Source: Magnetospirillum sp. 15-1 (GTDB lineage: Bacteria; Pseudomonadota; Alphaproteobacteria; Rhodospirillales; Magnetospirillaceae). From it: a stretch of 64,000 bases of DNA. Every line of letters begins with the position of its first letter. The stretch's first letter is position 1. This document shows, piece after piece, positions 35,901 through 46,772 of this stretch. The notes below the pieces were generated by a model that was not told the DNA's origin, did not search any database, and saw only the letters and a list, made by a program, of their open reading frames with translations. The stretch covers positions 55,822 through 119,821 of the forward strand of contig NZ_FXXN01000014.1 in assembly GCF_900184795.1 (NCBI RefSeq), given 5' to 3'. Made by a program: the position numbers and the translations under genes.

Positions 35901-37232
35901 TCAGGCAGTCTCGCCCATCAGCCGCGCCCTCGCCCGGTCGGGACCGATGAGAGGTAGCAGAGTCTTCAACTCGGGTCCATTCTCGCGCCCGGTCAGCGCC
36001 AGCCGCAGCGGGTGGAACAGCGCCTTGCCCTTGCGGCCCGTCGCCTGCTTCACCGCTTCGGTCCAGGCGCCCCAGGTGGCGTGGTCCCAGGCTCCGCCGG
36101 GCAGCAGGCCGGCGGCGGCCGTGGTGAAACCGGCGTCCTCGATCACCGGGGTCAGTTGCTGGCGGCAAATGGCCCACCATTGCTCCGCCTCCGCCAGATG
36201 GTTGAGGTTGCCGCGCACCGCCAGCCAGAATTCCTCGTCGGCGCCGGCAATGCCCAGCCGTTCCCGCACCTCGGCGAAGGAGGCGGTGTGCATCAGGCGG
36301 GCGTCCAGGCGCTCCAGTTCGGCCGCATCGAACTTGGGCGTGCCGCGCCCGAATTTGTCCCAGGCGAACTCGGCGGCCAGTTCGTCCAGGGTGTGGCGGA
36401 TTTCAATGGCGTCCGAGGTTCCCAGCTTGGCCAGCAGGGAGTTGAGCGCCATGGGATGAATTCCGGTGGCCCGCAGGTCCTTCAGGGAACCGCTCCCCAG
36501 ACGCTTGGACAGCCCCTCCCCGCTTGCGCCGGTCAGCAGCGGCAGATGGGCGAAGGCCGGCGGCGTGGCGCCCAGGGCCTGGAACAGCTGAATCTGCGGC
36601 GCGGTGTTGGTGACGTGGTCCTCGCCCCGGATGACGTGGGTCACCCCGAACTCGATGTCGTCCACCACGCTGGGCAAGGTATAGAGGAACGAACCGTCGC
36701 CCCGGATCAGCACCGGGTCGGACAGATTGGCGCCGTGATAGTGGCTGGCGCCGCGCACGCAATCGTCCCAGCGCACGTCCTGGTGCTCCAGCTTGAAACG
36801 CCAGTGGGGCTTGCGCCCTTCCGCCTCGTAGCGGGCGATGTCGTCGGCGGAAAGCTTCAGCGCGGCGCGGTCGTAGACCGGCGGCAGGCCGCGTCCCAAC
36901 TGCACCTTGCGCCGCAGATCAAGCTCGTCCGGCGTCTCGTAGCAGGGATAAAGCCGCCCCGAAGCCTTGAGCCGTTCGGCGGCGACGGCATAGCGGTCCA
37001 GGCGGGCCGACTGGCGCTCCAACCGGTCCCAGTCCAGACCCAGCCAGCGCAGATCGTCCTCAATCGCCTCGGCGAATTCGGCCTTTGACCGCTCCAGGTC
37101 GGTATCGTCCAGGCGCAGGATGAAGGTTCCGCCGCCGGCCCTGGCGCACAGCAGGTTGAGCAGCGCCACGCGGGCGTTGCCCACATGCAGCAGCCCGGTG
37201 GGGCTGGGGGCGAAACGGACGACGGGGCTCAT
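35901..37232 (-). CDS. gltX: Glutamate-tRNA ligase
   Basis: A class I synthetase of 443 residues. The HIGH-equivalent is [14 protein letters not shown] near 8-21 and the KMSKS-equivalent [10 protein letters not shown] near 233. The [13 protein letters not shown] segment near 41-53 is typical. Alphaproteobacteria often carry two GltX proteins, one able to misacylate tRNA-Gln; which this is cannot be told here. The start overlaps the nadE stop (ATGA), so the two are translationally coupled. Confidence 0.94.
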   Translation of the reverse strand: MSPVVRFAPSPTGLLHVGNARVALLNLLCARAGGGTFILRLDDTDLERSKAEFAEAIEDDLRWLGLDWDRLERQSARLDRYAVAAERLKASGRLYPCYETPDELDLRRKVQLGRGLPPVYDRAALKLSADDIARYEAEGRKPHWRFKLEHQDVRWDDCVRGASHYHGANLSDPVLIRGDGSFLYTLPSVVDDIEFGVTHVIRGEDHVTNTAPQIQLFQALGATPPAFAHLPLLTGASGEGLSKRLGSGSLKDLRATGIHPMALNSLLAKLGTSDAIEIRHTLDELAAEFAWDKFGRGTPKFDAAELERLDARLMHTASFAEVRERLGIAGADEEFWLAVRGNLNHLAEAEQWWAICRQQLTPVIEDAGFTTAAAGLLPGGAWDHATWGAWTEAVKQATGRKGKALFHPLRLALTGRENGPELKTLLPLIGPDRARARLMGETA

Positions 37233-38884
37233 ATCAGCGCCGTGAAGGCATTGGTGATGGGATAGCGGCGGTCCTTGCCGAACGAGCGCGATGAAATCTT
37301 GACGCCGGGCGGGGCCTGGCGGCGCTTGTACTCGGCGCGGTCGAGCATGCGCCAGACCCGGCGCACCACCGCCTCGTCGAAGCCGGCGGCGACGATCTCG
37401 GCGACGCTCTTCTCCTCCTCGATCATGGCTTCCAGCATGGCGTCCAGTTCGTCATAGGGCGGCAGGGTGTCCTGGTCCTTCTGGTCCGGCTTCAGTTCGG
37501 CCGAGGGCGGCTTGGCGATGACGCGGTCGGGCATCACCCGGCCCTCGGGCCCCAGGCAGCCCGGCGGACGGTGGCCGTTGCGCCAGGACGACAGGGCGAA
37601 CACCGTGGTCTTGTAGACGTCCTTCAGCACCGCGTAGCCGCCGCACATATCGCCGTAGAGGGTGGCATAGCCGCAGGACATCTCGCTCTTGTTGCCGGTG
37701 GACAGCACCATGGGGCCGAACTTGTTGGAGATGCCCATCAGCGTCAGCCCGCGCGAGCGCGACTGCAGGTTTTCTTCGGTGATGTCGGGGGCCTTGCCCT
37801 CGAACAGCGGCGCCAGCATGGCCTCGAAGGCCCCCATGGCCGGGCCGATATTGACGGTATCGAGGCGCACGCCCAGCAGGCGGGCGCATTCCGCCGCGTC
37901 CTCCAGGCTTTCGTCCGAGGTGTAGGGCGACGGCATCATGACGCACCAGACCTTGTCGGGGCCAAGCGCATCGGCGGCGATGGCGGCGCAGATGGCGCTG
38001 TCGATGCCGCCCGACAGGCCCAGCACCACGCCGGGAAAGCCGTTCTTGCCCACATAGTCGCGCAGGCCGGTGACCAGCGCCTGATAGACGCCTTCCAGGC
38101 GCGAGACGGGCGGAGCCTTGGGACCTTCGCAGCGCCAGCCGGTGGGCTCGCGGGTCCAGCGGGTGATCACCACCTCGCTCCGCCACGGCGCCACGGTCAC
38201 CGCGGTCTTGCCGTCGCCGCCCAGCACGAACGAGGCGCCGTCGAACACCAGTTCGTCCTGGCCGCCCACCTGATTGACGTAGACCAGCGGCAGACCGGTC
38301 TCCTCCACCCTTCCCCGCGCGTGATCGAGGCGCTTGGTCGGCTTGTCCATCTCGAAGGGCGAGCCGTTGGGTACCACCAGGATTTCGGCGCCGCTCTCCC
38401 CCAGGGTCTCGGCCACGTCCTGGTACCACATGTCCTCGCAGATCATGATGCCCAGGCGCACGCCCCTAAACGATACCGGCCCCGGCGCCGGGCCGGGCTG
38501 GAACACGCGGACCTCGTCGAACACGCCGTAATTGGGCAGGTGATGCTTCAGCCGCGTGGCGGCGATCCGCCCGTGGTCGAGCAGCAGCGCGGCGTTATGG
38601 AGCTTGTCCTTGACCCGCCAGGGGGCGCCGATCAGCACGGCCGGGCCGGTTTCCGTCTCGGCCGCCAGCTCGTTCACCGCCGCCTCGCAGGCGTCGAGGA
38701 AGGCGCCCTTCAGCACCAGATCCTCGGGAGGATAGCCGCACAGGGTCAACTCGCCGAACACCACCAGGTCGGCGCCCTGCTCCGCCGCCAGGGTGCGGGC
38801 GGCGCGGATGAGCCCGAGATTGCCGGCCACGTCGCCGACCACGGGATTGATCTGAGCAAGCGCGAGGGTCAGGGAATCGGACAT
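37229..38884 (-). CDS. nadE: Glutamine-dependent NAD+ synthetase
   Basis: A 551-residue two-domain enzyme for the last step of NAD synthesis. The N-terminal nitrilase-type glutaminase (1-260) has Glu in [14 protein letters not shown], Lys in [13 protein letters not shown] and the nucleophile Cys in [11 protein letters not shown] near 141. The C-terminal synthetase has the P-loop [13 protein letters not shown] near 284. ATG 38884 gives the canonical start [14 protein letters not shown]; an ATG 12 codons upstream is less likely. It is the first gene of the nadE-gltX-cysS block. Confidence 0.95.
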   Translation of the reverse strand: MSDSLTLALAQINPVVGDVAGNLGLIRAARTLAAEQGADLVVFGELTLCGYPPEDLVLKGAFLDACEAAVNELAAETETGPAVLIGAPWRVKDKLHNAALLLDHGRIAATRLKHHLPNYGVFDEVRVFQPGPAPGPVSFRGVRLGIMICEDMWYQDVAETLGESGAEILVVPNGSPFEMDKPTKRLDHARGRVEETGLPLVYVNQVGGQDELVFDGASFVLGGDGKTAVTVAPWRSEVVITRWTREPTGWRCEGPKAPPVSRLEGVYQALVTGLRDYVGKNGFPGVVLGLSGGIDSAICAAIAADALGPDKVWCVMMPSPYTSDESLEDAAECARLLGVRLDTVNIGPAMGAFEAMLAPLFEGKAPDITEENLQSRSRGLTLMGISNKFGPMVLSTGNKSEMSCGYATLYGDMCGGYAVLKDVYKTTVFALSSWRNGHRPPGCLGPEGRVMPDRVIAKPPSAELKPDQKDQDTLPPYDELDAMLEAMIEEEKSVAEIVAAGFDEAVVRRVWRMLDRAEYKRRQAPPGVKISSRSFGKDRRYPITNAFTALI

Positions 38885-39050
38885 AGGACGGATGGCACCA
38901 TGGAAATGACAAAGGCACACTAGGGAGCGGCTTCCCCCCTGTCAACGCGCCGCTGCCGCCGCCTGGAAGCGCCCGGCCGGGCCGGCCGCCCGACACCGGG
39001 GTGAACGACGAAAGCGAGACTCCTTTAGGCCGGCGCGCTATCGTCTTGTC

Positions 39051-39863
39051 ATGCCCATTCGACGTCCACCGCCCCAGGACCCGTCTCCCGAAGCCGACCC
39101 GCGCTGCTGCCAGGGGGTCGGCACCACCATGGTCGGCCATTTCGCCACACGGCTGGAGGTCGAGGCGGCCAAGGCCGGCGGCAGCCTGACCGCCCACCAG
39201 ATCCGCATCCTGGCCCAGCGCTTCGTGGAATCCGAACAGCCGCGCTTCAAGGCCTATTACCGGCGGGTCTGGGACGATTGCACCCGATCGAGGGAAGCCC
39301 TGCGCTGGGAAGGCGCCCGCGACCAGCCGTTCGAGCGCATCCTGATGCGCCGTTTCGCCCACCTGTTCCCGCCGCGCAGCGGTGATGACGGCGGCGAAGG
39401 CGTCTTGTCGCGACGGATGATTCCCGGCTTTCACCTTGCCGTCGACAAGATGATCGGCCCCTCCATGTTCGAGCAGTGCCGCCAGCGCTGCGCCGCCATC
39501 CTGGACCGCCATCCGGGGACCGGCGGCAGTCATGACTGGCGGGCCATCCATGCCGATCCCGAAGCGGCAATGCTGATCGACGACGTTCTGATGGTGGTGG
39601 CCCACACCTTCGCGGATTTCAGGAAACGCCGGGCCTGGTTCATGGACCTGATCAATTCCCGCCTGACCCCGGCCCGCGGCGGGGGGCGAGACGAACACTG
39701 GCAGTTGAACGAGGCGGCCTTCGCCGCCCTGATGTGCGCCCTGTTCGCCGACCTGGGGGCCAGAGCCCATGCCGACCCCGCCCGGATCAGGGCGCGATGG
39801 GGCGACGCGGCGCACGAGACGCTCTGCCGCTTCATCCTTCATCTCGAGCGCCCGCTTTCCTGA
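39051..39863 (+). CDS. Hypothetical protein
   Basis: A 270-residue soluble, Arg-rich and helix-rich protein with no signal peptide, TM segment or motif I recognise. Visible features are a CCQG near residue 19-22, FKAYYRRVWDDCTRSREALRWEGAR near 66-90, and MMVVAHTFADFRKRRAWFMDLINSRL-like helices in the C-terminal half. Codon bias agrees with the rest of the window, so it is a real gene. It sits alone between nadE (divergent) and the next hypothetical gene. No function is proposed. Confidence 0.55.
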   Translation: MPIRRPPPQDPSPEADPRCCQGVGTTMVGHFATRLEVEAAKAGGSLTAHQIRILAQRFVESEQPRFKAYYRRVWDDCTRSREALRWEGARDQPFERILMRRFAHLFPPRSGDDGGEGVLSRRMIPGFHLAVDKMIGPSMFEQCRQRCAAILDRHPGTGGSHDWRAIHADPEAAMLIDDVLMVVAHTFADFRKRRAWFMDLINSRLTPARGGGRDEHWQLNEAAFAALMCALFADLGARAHADPARIRARWGDAAHETLCRFILHLERPLS

Positions 39864-39959
39864 TGCCGCCACCGCCGGTCAGGAGCGGGAAAATATGTCT
39901 TTTCTTCCGATGATTGTTTCTGCATCCTCCGCGACGCACCAGGGGAGAGGGGCAAAACC

Positions 39960-40931
39960 GTGGCCATCATGGTTCCGGAAACGGTGGACGGGCTCGGCGG
40001 GCGCCGCTTCGAGGCGAAGCGTGGCGTCTGGGCCGAACTGCGACGCCAGTTGTCCGACGACCATGTGGTCTTCGCCTGCTCCACCCAAGCCGACGAGCCG
40101 ACCCCCGATTTCGTGGTGCTTGGCCCCCGGGGCCTGGTCTACATCGCCGTGACGCCCGGTATCCTCGACGTCCTGGCACCACCGGCCCCCGGCGTGATCT
40201 GGACCCATCGCGGCGGCGACGGCTACTTCATCGGCGCCTTTGGCGCCGACGGCCTGCAACGCGCCGCCGACATCCTGGAGCGTCGCCTGCTGTCGACGCT
40301 GCCATCCTGCCACCACCGCCGTCCGGGCGAATTCGGGCGGGGTCTGCTGCATGTCCTGCCCGACACCATGCCCGCCTATACGCCGGGCATCGATCTGGCG
40401 TCACCCGACCGCCGGGTCCTGATCAATTCCGATCTCGGCCGCCTGGGCGAGTGGGTTGACCGGGCCGGCGGCGACCTCCCGGCCAATCCGGCCATGCCCG
40501 CCGAACTGCGCCGGGACCTGGGGACGGCGCTGTCCCGCATGGCGGAGCCGACGGGTTTGCTGCCACACGGAATATCCCGCAGGCGAAGCGCGCTGGCCGC
40601 GGCGGGACTGGCGGCGGCCCTGATCGTCGCCCTGGTCTCCGAGCGGGTCGGCTCCGGCCCCACCCTGCCCAACGGCAAGGAAAACGAAATCCAGGATGGA
40701 CGCGCCGTCTTCACCCTGCCCACCTTCGTGCCCGCTCAGGCGGAATGGGCGGTAAGGAACGCCGTCGAGGTGGCCTGGGACGATCCCGACCGTCCCATCC
40801 GATGGCGCCACGGCGAGTTGACCGGCACCGTCCAACAGCTCCCCCGGGACGGCCGCCCCTGCCGGGCCTTCCGCATCGGCCTGGACCTGGGCGGCGCCGC
40901 GCAATTCGAGGACCGGCGGTTCTGCCGGTAA
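39960..40931 (+). CDS. Hypothetical membrane protein with NERD-like N-terminal domain
   Basis: A 323-residue protein. The N-terminal segment (about 14-66) recalls a NERD/restriction-like fold: GRRFEAKRGVWAELRRQL, TPDFVVLGPRGLVYIAV, but the expected final Lys is Thr65, so catalysis is doubtful. A single TM follows near 210-226. The C-terminal 90 residues (WRHGELTGTVQQL, CRAFRIGLDLGGAAQFEDRRFCR) recall the rickettsial 17-kDa surface-antigen type domain. GTG 39960 is supported by AGGGGAGAGGGG upstream. The domain calls are tentative. Confidence 0.5.
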   Translation: MAIMVPETVDGLGGRRFEAKRGVWAELRRQLSDDHVVFACSTQADEPTPDFVVLGPRGLVYIAVTPGILDVLAPPAPGVIWTHRGGDGYFIGAFGADGLQRAADILERRLLSTLPSCHHRRPGEFGRGLLHVLPDTMPAYTPGIDLASPDRRVLINSDLGRLGEWVDRAGGDLPANPAMPAELRRDLGTALSRMAEPTGLLPHGISRRRSALAAAGLAAALIVALVSERVGSGPTLPNGKENEIQDGRAVFTLPTFVPAQAEWAVRNAVEVAWDDPDRPIRWRHGELTGTVQQLPRDGRPCRAFRIGLDLGGAAQFEDRRFCR

Positions 40932-40956
40932 GGACTGGGACTCGACAAATTCGGGG

Positions 40957-42338
<1,382 letters not shown>

Positions 42339-43955
42339 TCACGCCCCGCGCAGGGTGAAGAACATGGTCGTGCCTTTTCCCGGTTCCGATTCCATCCAGA
42401 TGGCGCCGCCGAAGCGATGGACGATGCGGCGACACAGCGTCAGGCCGATACCGGTTCCCTCGGTCTCGGCGGCCGGATTGAGGCGCTGGAAGATCTCGAA
42501 GACCTTGTCGTGGTATTGGGGCTCGATGCCGATGCCGTTGTCGGCCACGGCGAAGCGCCAATATCCCGGCTCGGCCGGCTCGGCGGTCACCGAAATCCTT
42601 ATGGGACGCCCGGCCGAGCGGTACTTGATGCTGTTGCTCAGCAGATTCTGGAACAGGCTGACCAGATGGGACGGCACCGCCGCCACCTCGGGCAGTTCAC
42701 CCACGCAGATTTCCATGCCGCTCACCTCGAGTTCCGGCCCGAGATTGCTCAAAGCCTGGGCGACGGCCTCCGATGCCGAGGTGGGTTCCAGCGGGCCGGT
42801 CTGGCGTGAAGCCCGCGAGTACTCCAGCAGATCGAAGATCAACTGGGTCATCTTCTTGGTATTGGCCACGATGAAGCCGATGAAGTCGTCGGCGTCGGAA
42901 TCCAGCCGCCCCTTGTAGCGGCGCTCGAGAAGCTGGGTGTAGCTGACGATATTGCGAAGCGGCGTCTGCAGATCGTGGGACGCCACGTAGGCGAACTGCT
43001 CCAGATCGGCATTGGAACGCTTGAGCGCCTCGTTCTTTTCCTGCAACTCCGCCGTGGCGCGGGCGCGCTCATCCTCCAGGCTGCCCAGCTTTTCCGCCAT
43101 GCGGTCCAGCTCGTCCAGCACGCTGTTTCCGTCGCCGAAAGGAGAAGACGAGGAGACGGAAAAATCCCCCTGCCCGATACGGGTGATCCGCTCGTGCACC
43201 TCGGGCACCGTGCCGCCCAGGATGGAGCGGGCCTCGGCATAGGTCAGCCAGAGCAGGGTGCCGACCCCCACGGTGAAAGCCATGAAGACCAGACGTAGGA
43301 CAAAGGCGACGTTCTCGGCATGGCGGACGGCGGCCAGCGTCCGCCGCTCCACCAGATCGTTGAACTCCCGGATGGGCGCCATGATCGCCACCTTGGCCCG
43401 AAGGTACCCCTCGTCATGGAGCAGGCGGATGGCCTTCACATGGGCCGCCTGATCCTCCGGACCGGCGGCCTCGATCAGGCGCATGGCCTCGAATTCGCGG
43501 GCGGTCAGGGCATCCGACAGGGATTTCGCCTCGATCAGCCGGCGAAACTCCTCGTCGGTGAAGCCCGCCCGGCGCATCAGGTGCATGAGGGGTTCGCCAT
43601 TCCCCACCTCGGGGCGCCTGAAGCCAGGGGTGAACGGCGCCAGATGCCAGTAGAAATTGTCGTAATTGTCGGGCCGCCGCCTGAGCCCCTCGCGGATGTC
43701 GAGGATGTCCTGATAGGCCTCCTTGAAGGAGACGTCGCCGGTGGCGACATAGGAGCGGACCATCCGGGTCAGGTTGTCGGAGGATTGGCGCAACTGGTCG
43801 GCCAGACGGTAGGAAAGCTGCCGCTGTTCGTTGGCGCGGTCGATCTGTTTTTCCCCATAGACGTAGACGGCGAAGGAAAGCACGAACGCCACGAACAGGA
43901 GGCTCGTCTGCCAGACTCTGTGGGATAATCCTCGCCCGCCGCCATCCTTCAGCAT
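42339..43955 (-). CDS. Membrane sensor histidine kinase
   Basis: A 538-residue kinase. TM1 (about 16-33) is followed by a periplasmic helical sensor of about 180 residues and TM2 (about 222-243). A HAMP-like linker with SILGGTVPEVHERITRIGQGDFSV, a coiled coil (LGSLEDERARATAELQEK), the H box FAYVASHDLQTPLRN (His near 346), and intact N and G boxes (LLSNSIKYRSA, DNGIGIEPQYHD, GTGIGLTLC) follow. ATG 43955 gives a normal N-terminus and has GGGGGA upstream; ATG 44003 is an alternative adding 16 residues. No response regulator is adjacent. Confidence 0.85.
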   Translation of the reverse strand: MLKDGGGRGLSHRVWQTSLLFVAFVLSFAVYVYGEKQIDRANEQRQLSYRLADQLRQSSDNLTRMVRSYVATGDVSFKEAYQDILDIREGLRRRPDNYDNFYWHLAPFTPGFRRPEVGNGEPLMHLMRRAGFTDEEFRRLIEAKSLSDALTAREFEAMRLIEAAGPEDQAAHVKAIRLLHDEGYLRAKVAIMAPIREFNDLVERRTLAAVRHAENVAFVLRLVFMAFTVGVGTLLWLTYAEARSILGGTVPEVHERITRIGQGDFSVSSSSPFGDGNSVLDELDRMAEKLGSLEDERARATAELQEKNEALKRSNADLEQFAYVASHDLQTPLRNIVSYTQLLERRYKGRLDSDADDFIGFIVANTKKMTQLIFDLLEYSRASRQTGPLEPTSASEAVAQALSNLGPELEVSGMEICVGELPEVAAVPSHLVSLFQNLLSNSIKYRSAGRPIRISVTAEPAEPGYWRFAVADNGIGIEPQYHDKVFEIFQRLNPAAETEGTGIGLTLCRRIVHRFGGAIWMESEPGKGTTMFFTLRGA

Positions 43956-44031
43956 TAACCGGCCATTCCCCCGCCATAGCCTATTCCTAATATCATAATG
44001 CATATTCGGCAGGGCGAGAAGGCCGGCGGCC

Positions 44032-44673
44032 TTACAGAACCCTGACGAAGCGGCACCACTGGAATTTCTGAACGTTCCCGCCCGGCGTCACATGCTCGTG
44101 GCGGGCCTCCTCCACCAGACGGAAGTCAGGTCCCAGCAGGGCGGCAAGGCTGGCGGCATCATGACGGCAAACGGGAAGACCCGAGCATTTCTGCGGCCCG
44201 TCGGGCGCGAAGGTGGCGAGGACCACCGTCGCCCCCGGCCCCAGCGCCGCCTTCATCACCTCCACGTAGCGGGCCTGATCCGCCGGCTGGTCGAGGAAAT
44301 GCAGCACGGCGCGGTCGTGCCACAGATCGAACAGGCCGGGCACCGGCCGCCAGCCCAGCACGTCCGCCTCGATCCAGGTGACATCGTCGCCCATGGGGCC
44401 AAGGCGCTCCGCCGCCTGGCGCAGCGCCGCCTCGGCGATGTCGAGCACCGCCACATGGACGTAGCCGCGCTCCAGCAGGCGATCCACCAGGACCGAGGCG
44501 CCGCCGCCCACATCGATGATGGCGGCATCCCGGCGCAATCCGGCGGCGGTGATCATGGCCAGCGAAGGGGCGGGATCGTCCTGGTACCACGACACCTCTT
44601 CCGGCTGCTTGGTGGTCCAGACCGTCTGCCAGTGGGTGGCTGCGCCGCTCATTTCGATCCTCGGATTTTTCAT
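44032..44673 (-). CDS. Class I SAM-dependent methyltransferase
   Basis: A 213-residue protein with a Rossmann-type SAM site: IIDVGGGASVLVDRLLERG near 52-70 (motif I), VLDIAEAAL near 76 (acidic loop) and FDLWHDRAVLHFL near 114. The QTVWTTKQPEEVSWYQDDP N-terminus is typical of a widespread methyltransferase group whose substrate is often unknown (some act on thiols or toxic oxyanions). ATG 44673 is used because family homology begins there. It is divergent from the DAHP synthase gene. Confidence 0.8.
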   Translation of the reverse strand: MKNPRIEMSGAATHWQTVWTTKQPEEVSWYQDDPAPSLAMITAAGLRRDAAIIDVGGGASVLVDRLLERGYVHVAVLDIAEAALRQAAERLGPMGDDVTWIEADVLGWRPVPGLFDLWHDRAVLHFLDQPADQARYVEVMKAALGPGATVVLATFAPDGPQKCSGLPVCRHDAASLAALLGPDFRLVEEARHEHVTPGGNVQKFQWCRFVRVL

Positions 44674-44813
44674 GGCCGTATCTCGTTGTCCGGGCTGGAA
44701 ATATACCGCACGGAGTCGTATAGAGAACGGCTCCGTTTCGCCACGGTGAAACGCGCAGCGAGAGAACGACTTTTCGTTTCGCAAGATGCGGAACGCCAGG
44801 AGATTGAAGTCCC

Positions 44814-46199
44814 ATGTCCGAGAACTGGTCGCCGGAAAGCTGGCGCGCGAAGCCGATCCATCAGGCCCCCACCTATCCCGACGCCGACAAGCTGGCCGAG
44901 GTCGAGGAGCGCTTGCGCGACTTTCCGCCGCTGGTCTTCGCCGGCGAGGCCCGGCGCCTGAAGGCGTCCCTGGCCGACGTGGCCGACGGCAAGGCCTTCC
45001 TGCTGCAGGGCGGCGATTGCGCCGAAAGCTTCGCCGAGTTCCACGCCAACAACATCCGCGACACCTTCCGGGTGCTGCTGCAGATGGCGGTGGTGCTGAC
45101 CTATGGTGCCGCCATGCCGGTGGTCAAGGTGGGCCGCATGGCCGGACAGTTCGCCAAGCCGCGCTCGGCCGATACCGAGACCATCGACGGCGTCACCCTG
45201 CCCTCCTATCGCGGCGACAACGTCAACGGCGGCGAATTCACCGCCGAGGCCCGGATTCCCGATCCCGAGCGCATGATCCGCTCGTACAACCAGTCGGCCG
45301 CCACGCTGAACCTGCTGCGCGCCTTCGCCCAGGGCGGCTATGCCGACCTGCACAAGGTGCACCAGTGGACGCTCGGCTGCGTCGCCGGCACGCTGCAGGC
45401 CGCCCGCTATCAGGACCTGTGCGACCGCCTGGACGAGACGCTGGCCTTCATGGAAGCCTGCGGCATGACCTCGGACACCACGCCGCAACTGCGCGAGACC
45501 GATTTCTTCACCTCGCACGAAGCGCTGCTGATGCCCTATGAGCAGGCGCTGACCCGCATCGATTCCACCACCGGCGACTGGTACGACTGCTCGGCCCACA
45601 TGCTGTGGATCGGTGAGCGTACCCGCCAGCTGGACGCCGGCCACGTGGAGTTCCTGCGCGGCGTACAGAACCCGCTGGGCTTCAAGGCCGGTCCCGGCAT
45701 GAGCCCCGACGACCTGCTGCGCCTGATCGACCGCCTCAACCCCGGGAATGAATCGGGCCGCATCACGGTGATCACCCGCATGGGCGCCGAGAAGGTGGAA
45801 CAGGTCCTGCCCGGCCTGATCCGCGCCGTGAACCGCGAGGGCCGCAAGGTGGTGTGGTCGTGCGATCCCATGCACGCCAACACCATCAAGGCGGCGGGCG
45901 GCTACAAGACCCGGCCGTTCGACGCCATCCTGGCCGAGGTGCGCGCCTTCTTCGCCGTGCACAAGGCCGAGGGCAGCCATGCCGGCGGCGTGCATTTCGA
46001 GATGACCGGCCAGGACGTCACCGAGTGCACGGGCGGCATGACCGCCATCGCCGAGGCGGATTTGGGCGACCGTTACCAGACCGCCTGCGACCCGCGCCTC
46101 AACGCCACCCAGTCGCTGGAACTGGCGTTCCTGATCGCCGAGCAACTCAAGGAAGAACGCGCCCAGGCCCGCCTCAAGGCCCAGGCCAAGAGCCGCTGA
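44814..46199 (+). CDS. Class II DAHP synthase
   Basis: A 461-residue enzyme that joins phosphoenolpyruvate and erythrose-4-phosphate as the first step of aromatic amino acid synthesis. The plant/actinobacterial class II signature is clear: [15 protein letters not shown] near 61-75 (conserved Cys metal ligand), [32 protein letters not shown] and [11 protein letters not shown] near 346. The ATG is preceded by AGGAG. It is a likely two-gene unit with the MaoC protein 10 bp downstream. Confidence 0.94.
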   Translation: MSENWSPESWRAKPIHQAPTYPDADKLAEVEERLRDFPPLVFAGEARRLKASLADVADGKAFLLQGGDCAESFAEFHANNIRDTFRVLLQMAVVLTYGAAMPVVKVGRMAGQFAKPRSADTETIDGVTLPSYRGDNVNGGEFTAEARIPDPERMIRSYNQSAATLNLLRAFAQGGYADLHKVHQWTLGCVAGTLQAARYQDLCDRLDETLAFMEACGMTSDTTPQLRETDFFTSHEALLMPYEQALTRIDSTTGDWYDCSAHMLWIGERTRQLDAGHVEFLRGVQNPLGFKAGPGMSPDDLLRLIDRLNPGNESGRITVITRMGAEKVEQVLPGLIRAVNREGRKVVWSCDPMHANTIKAAGGYKTRPFDAILAEVRAFFAVHKAEGSHAGGVHFEMTGQDVTECTGGMTAIAEADLGDRYQTACDPRLNATQSLELAFLIAEQLKEERAQARLKAQAKSR

Positions 46200-46209
46200 G
46201 GATTTACCG

Positions 46210-46680
46210 ATGACCTTCTCCGCCCCCATCACCGATCGCTGGTTCGAGGATTACGTGCCCGGCGCCATCCACGAATTCGGCTCCATCGCCGTGGAGGAGG
46301 AGGAGGTCATCGCCTTCGCCAAACGTTACGACCCCCAGGACTTCCATACCGATCCGGTGGCCGCCAGGGACACCGTCTTCGGCGGCCTCATCGCCAGCGG
46401 CTGGCAGACCTGCGGCCTGATGATGCGGCTTTACGCCGAGCACTACCTGACCAAATGCGCCAGCCTGGCCTCGCCCGGCGTCGACGAATTGCGCTGGGTG
46501 CGCCCGGTGCGGCCCGGCGACACCCTGTCGGTGCGGGTCAGCATCCACGACGCCGTCCCGTCCAGATCCAAGCCCGATCGCGGCGTCGTCACCTCGTTCA
46601 TCGAGGTCCTCAACCAGAAGGCCGAAGTGGTGCTGAGCATGCGGGCGGTCAACATGATCGCCAGACGCAATCCCGGTTGA
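46210..46680 (+). CDS. MaoC family (R)-hydratase-like protein
   Basis: A 156-residue hot-dog protein. The hydratase motif is intact as FAKRYDPQDFHTDPVAA near 36-52 with the catalytic Asp and His, followed by GGLIASGWQTCGLMMRL. It would hydrate enoyl-CoA or related CoA esters. The substrate is not known. It follows the DAHP synthase by 10 bp, which may reflect simple co-transcription. Confidence 0.85.
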   Translation: MTFSAPITDRWFEDYVPGAIHEFGSIAVEEEEVIAFAKRYDPQDFHTDPVAARDTVFGGLIASGWQTCGLMMRLYAEHYLTKCASLASPGVDELRWVRPVRPGDTLSVRVSIHDAVPSRSKPDRGVVTSFIEVLNQKAEVVLSMRAVNMIARRNPG

Positions 46681-46754
46681 ATCGCGTAACCGTTCATTAC
46701 TGGAAGTTATAGGCAGGCCGGATTACTCTCGAACCAATAGCGCGAGTTGCTCTT

Positions 46755-46764
46755 GGGGGGGGGG
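46755..46764 (+). repeat. G10 homopolymer in the chemoreceptor ribosome-binding region
   Basis: Ten consecutive G residues end 8 nt before the chemoreceptor ATG (46773), where the Shine-Dalgarno sequence should be. The tract GGGGGAAG is probably the ribosome binding site itself. Slippage would change its length and its spacing to the ATG. Confidence 0.85.
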
Positions 46765-46772
46765 AAGACCGC

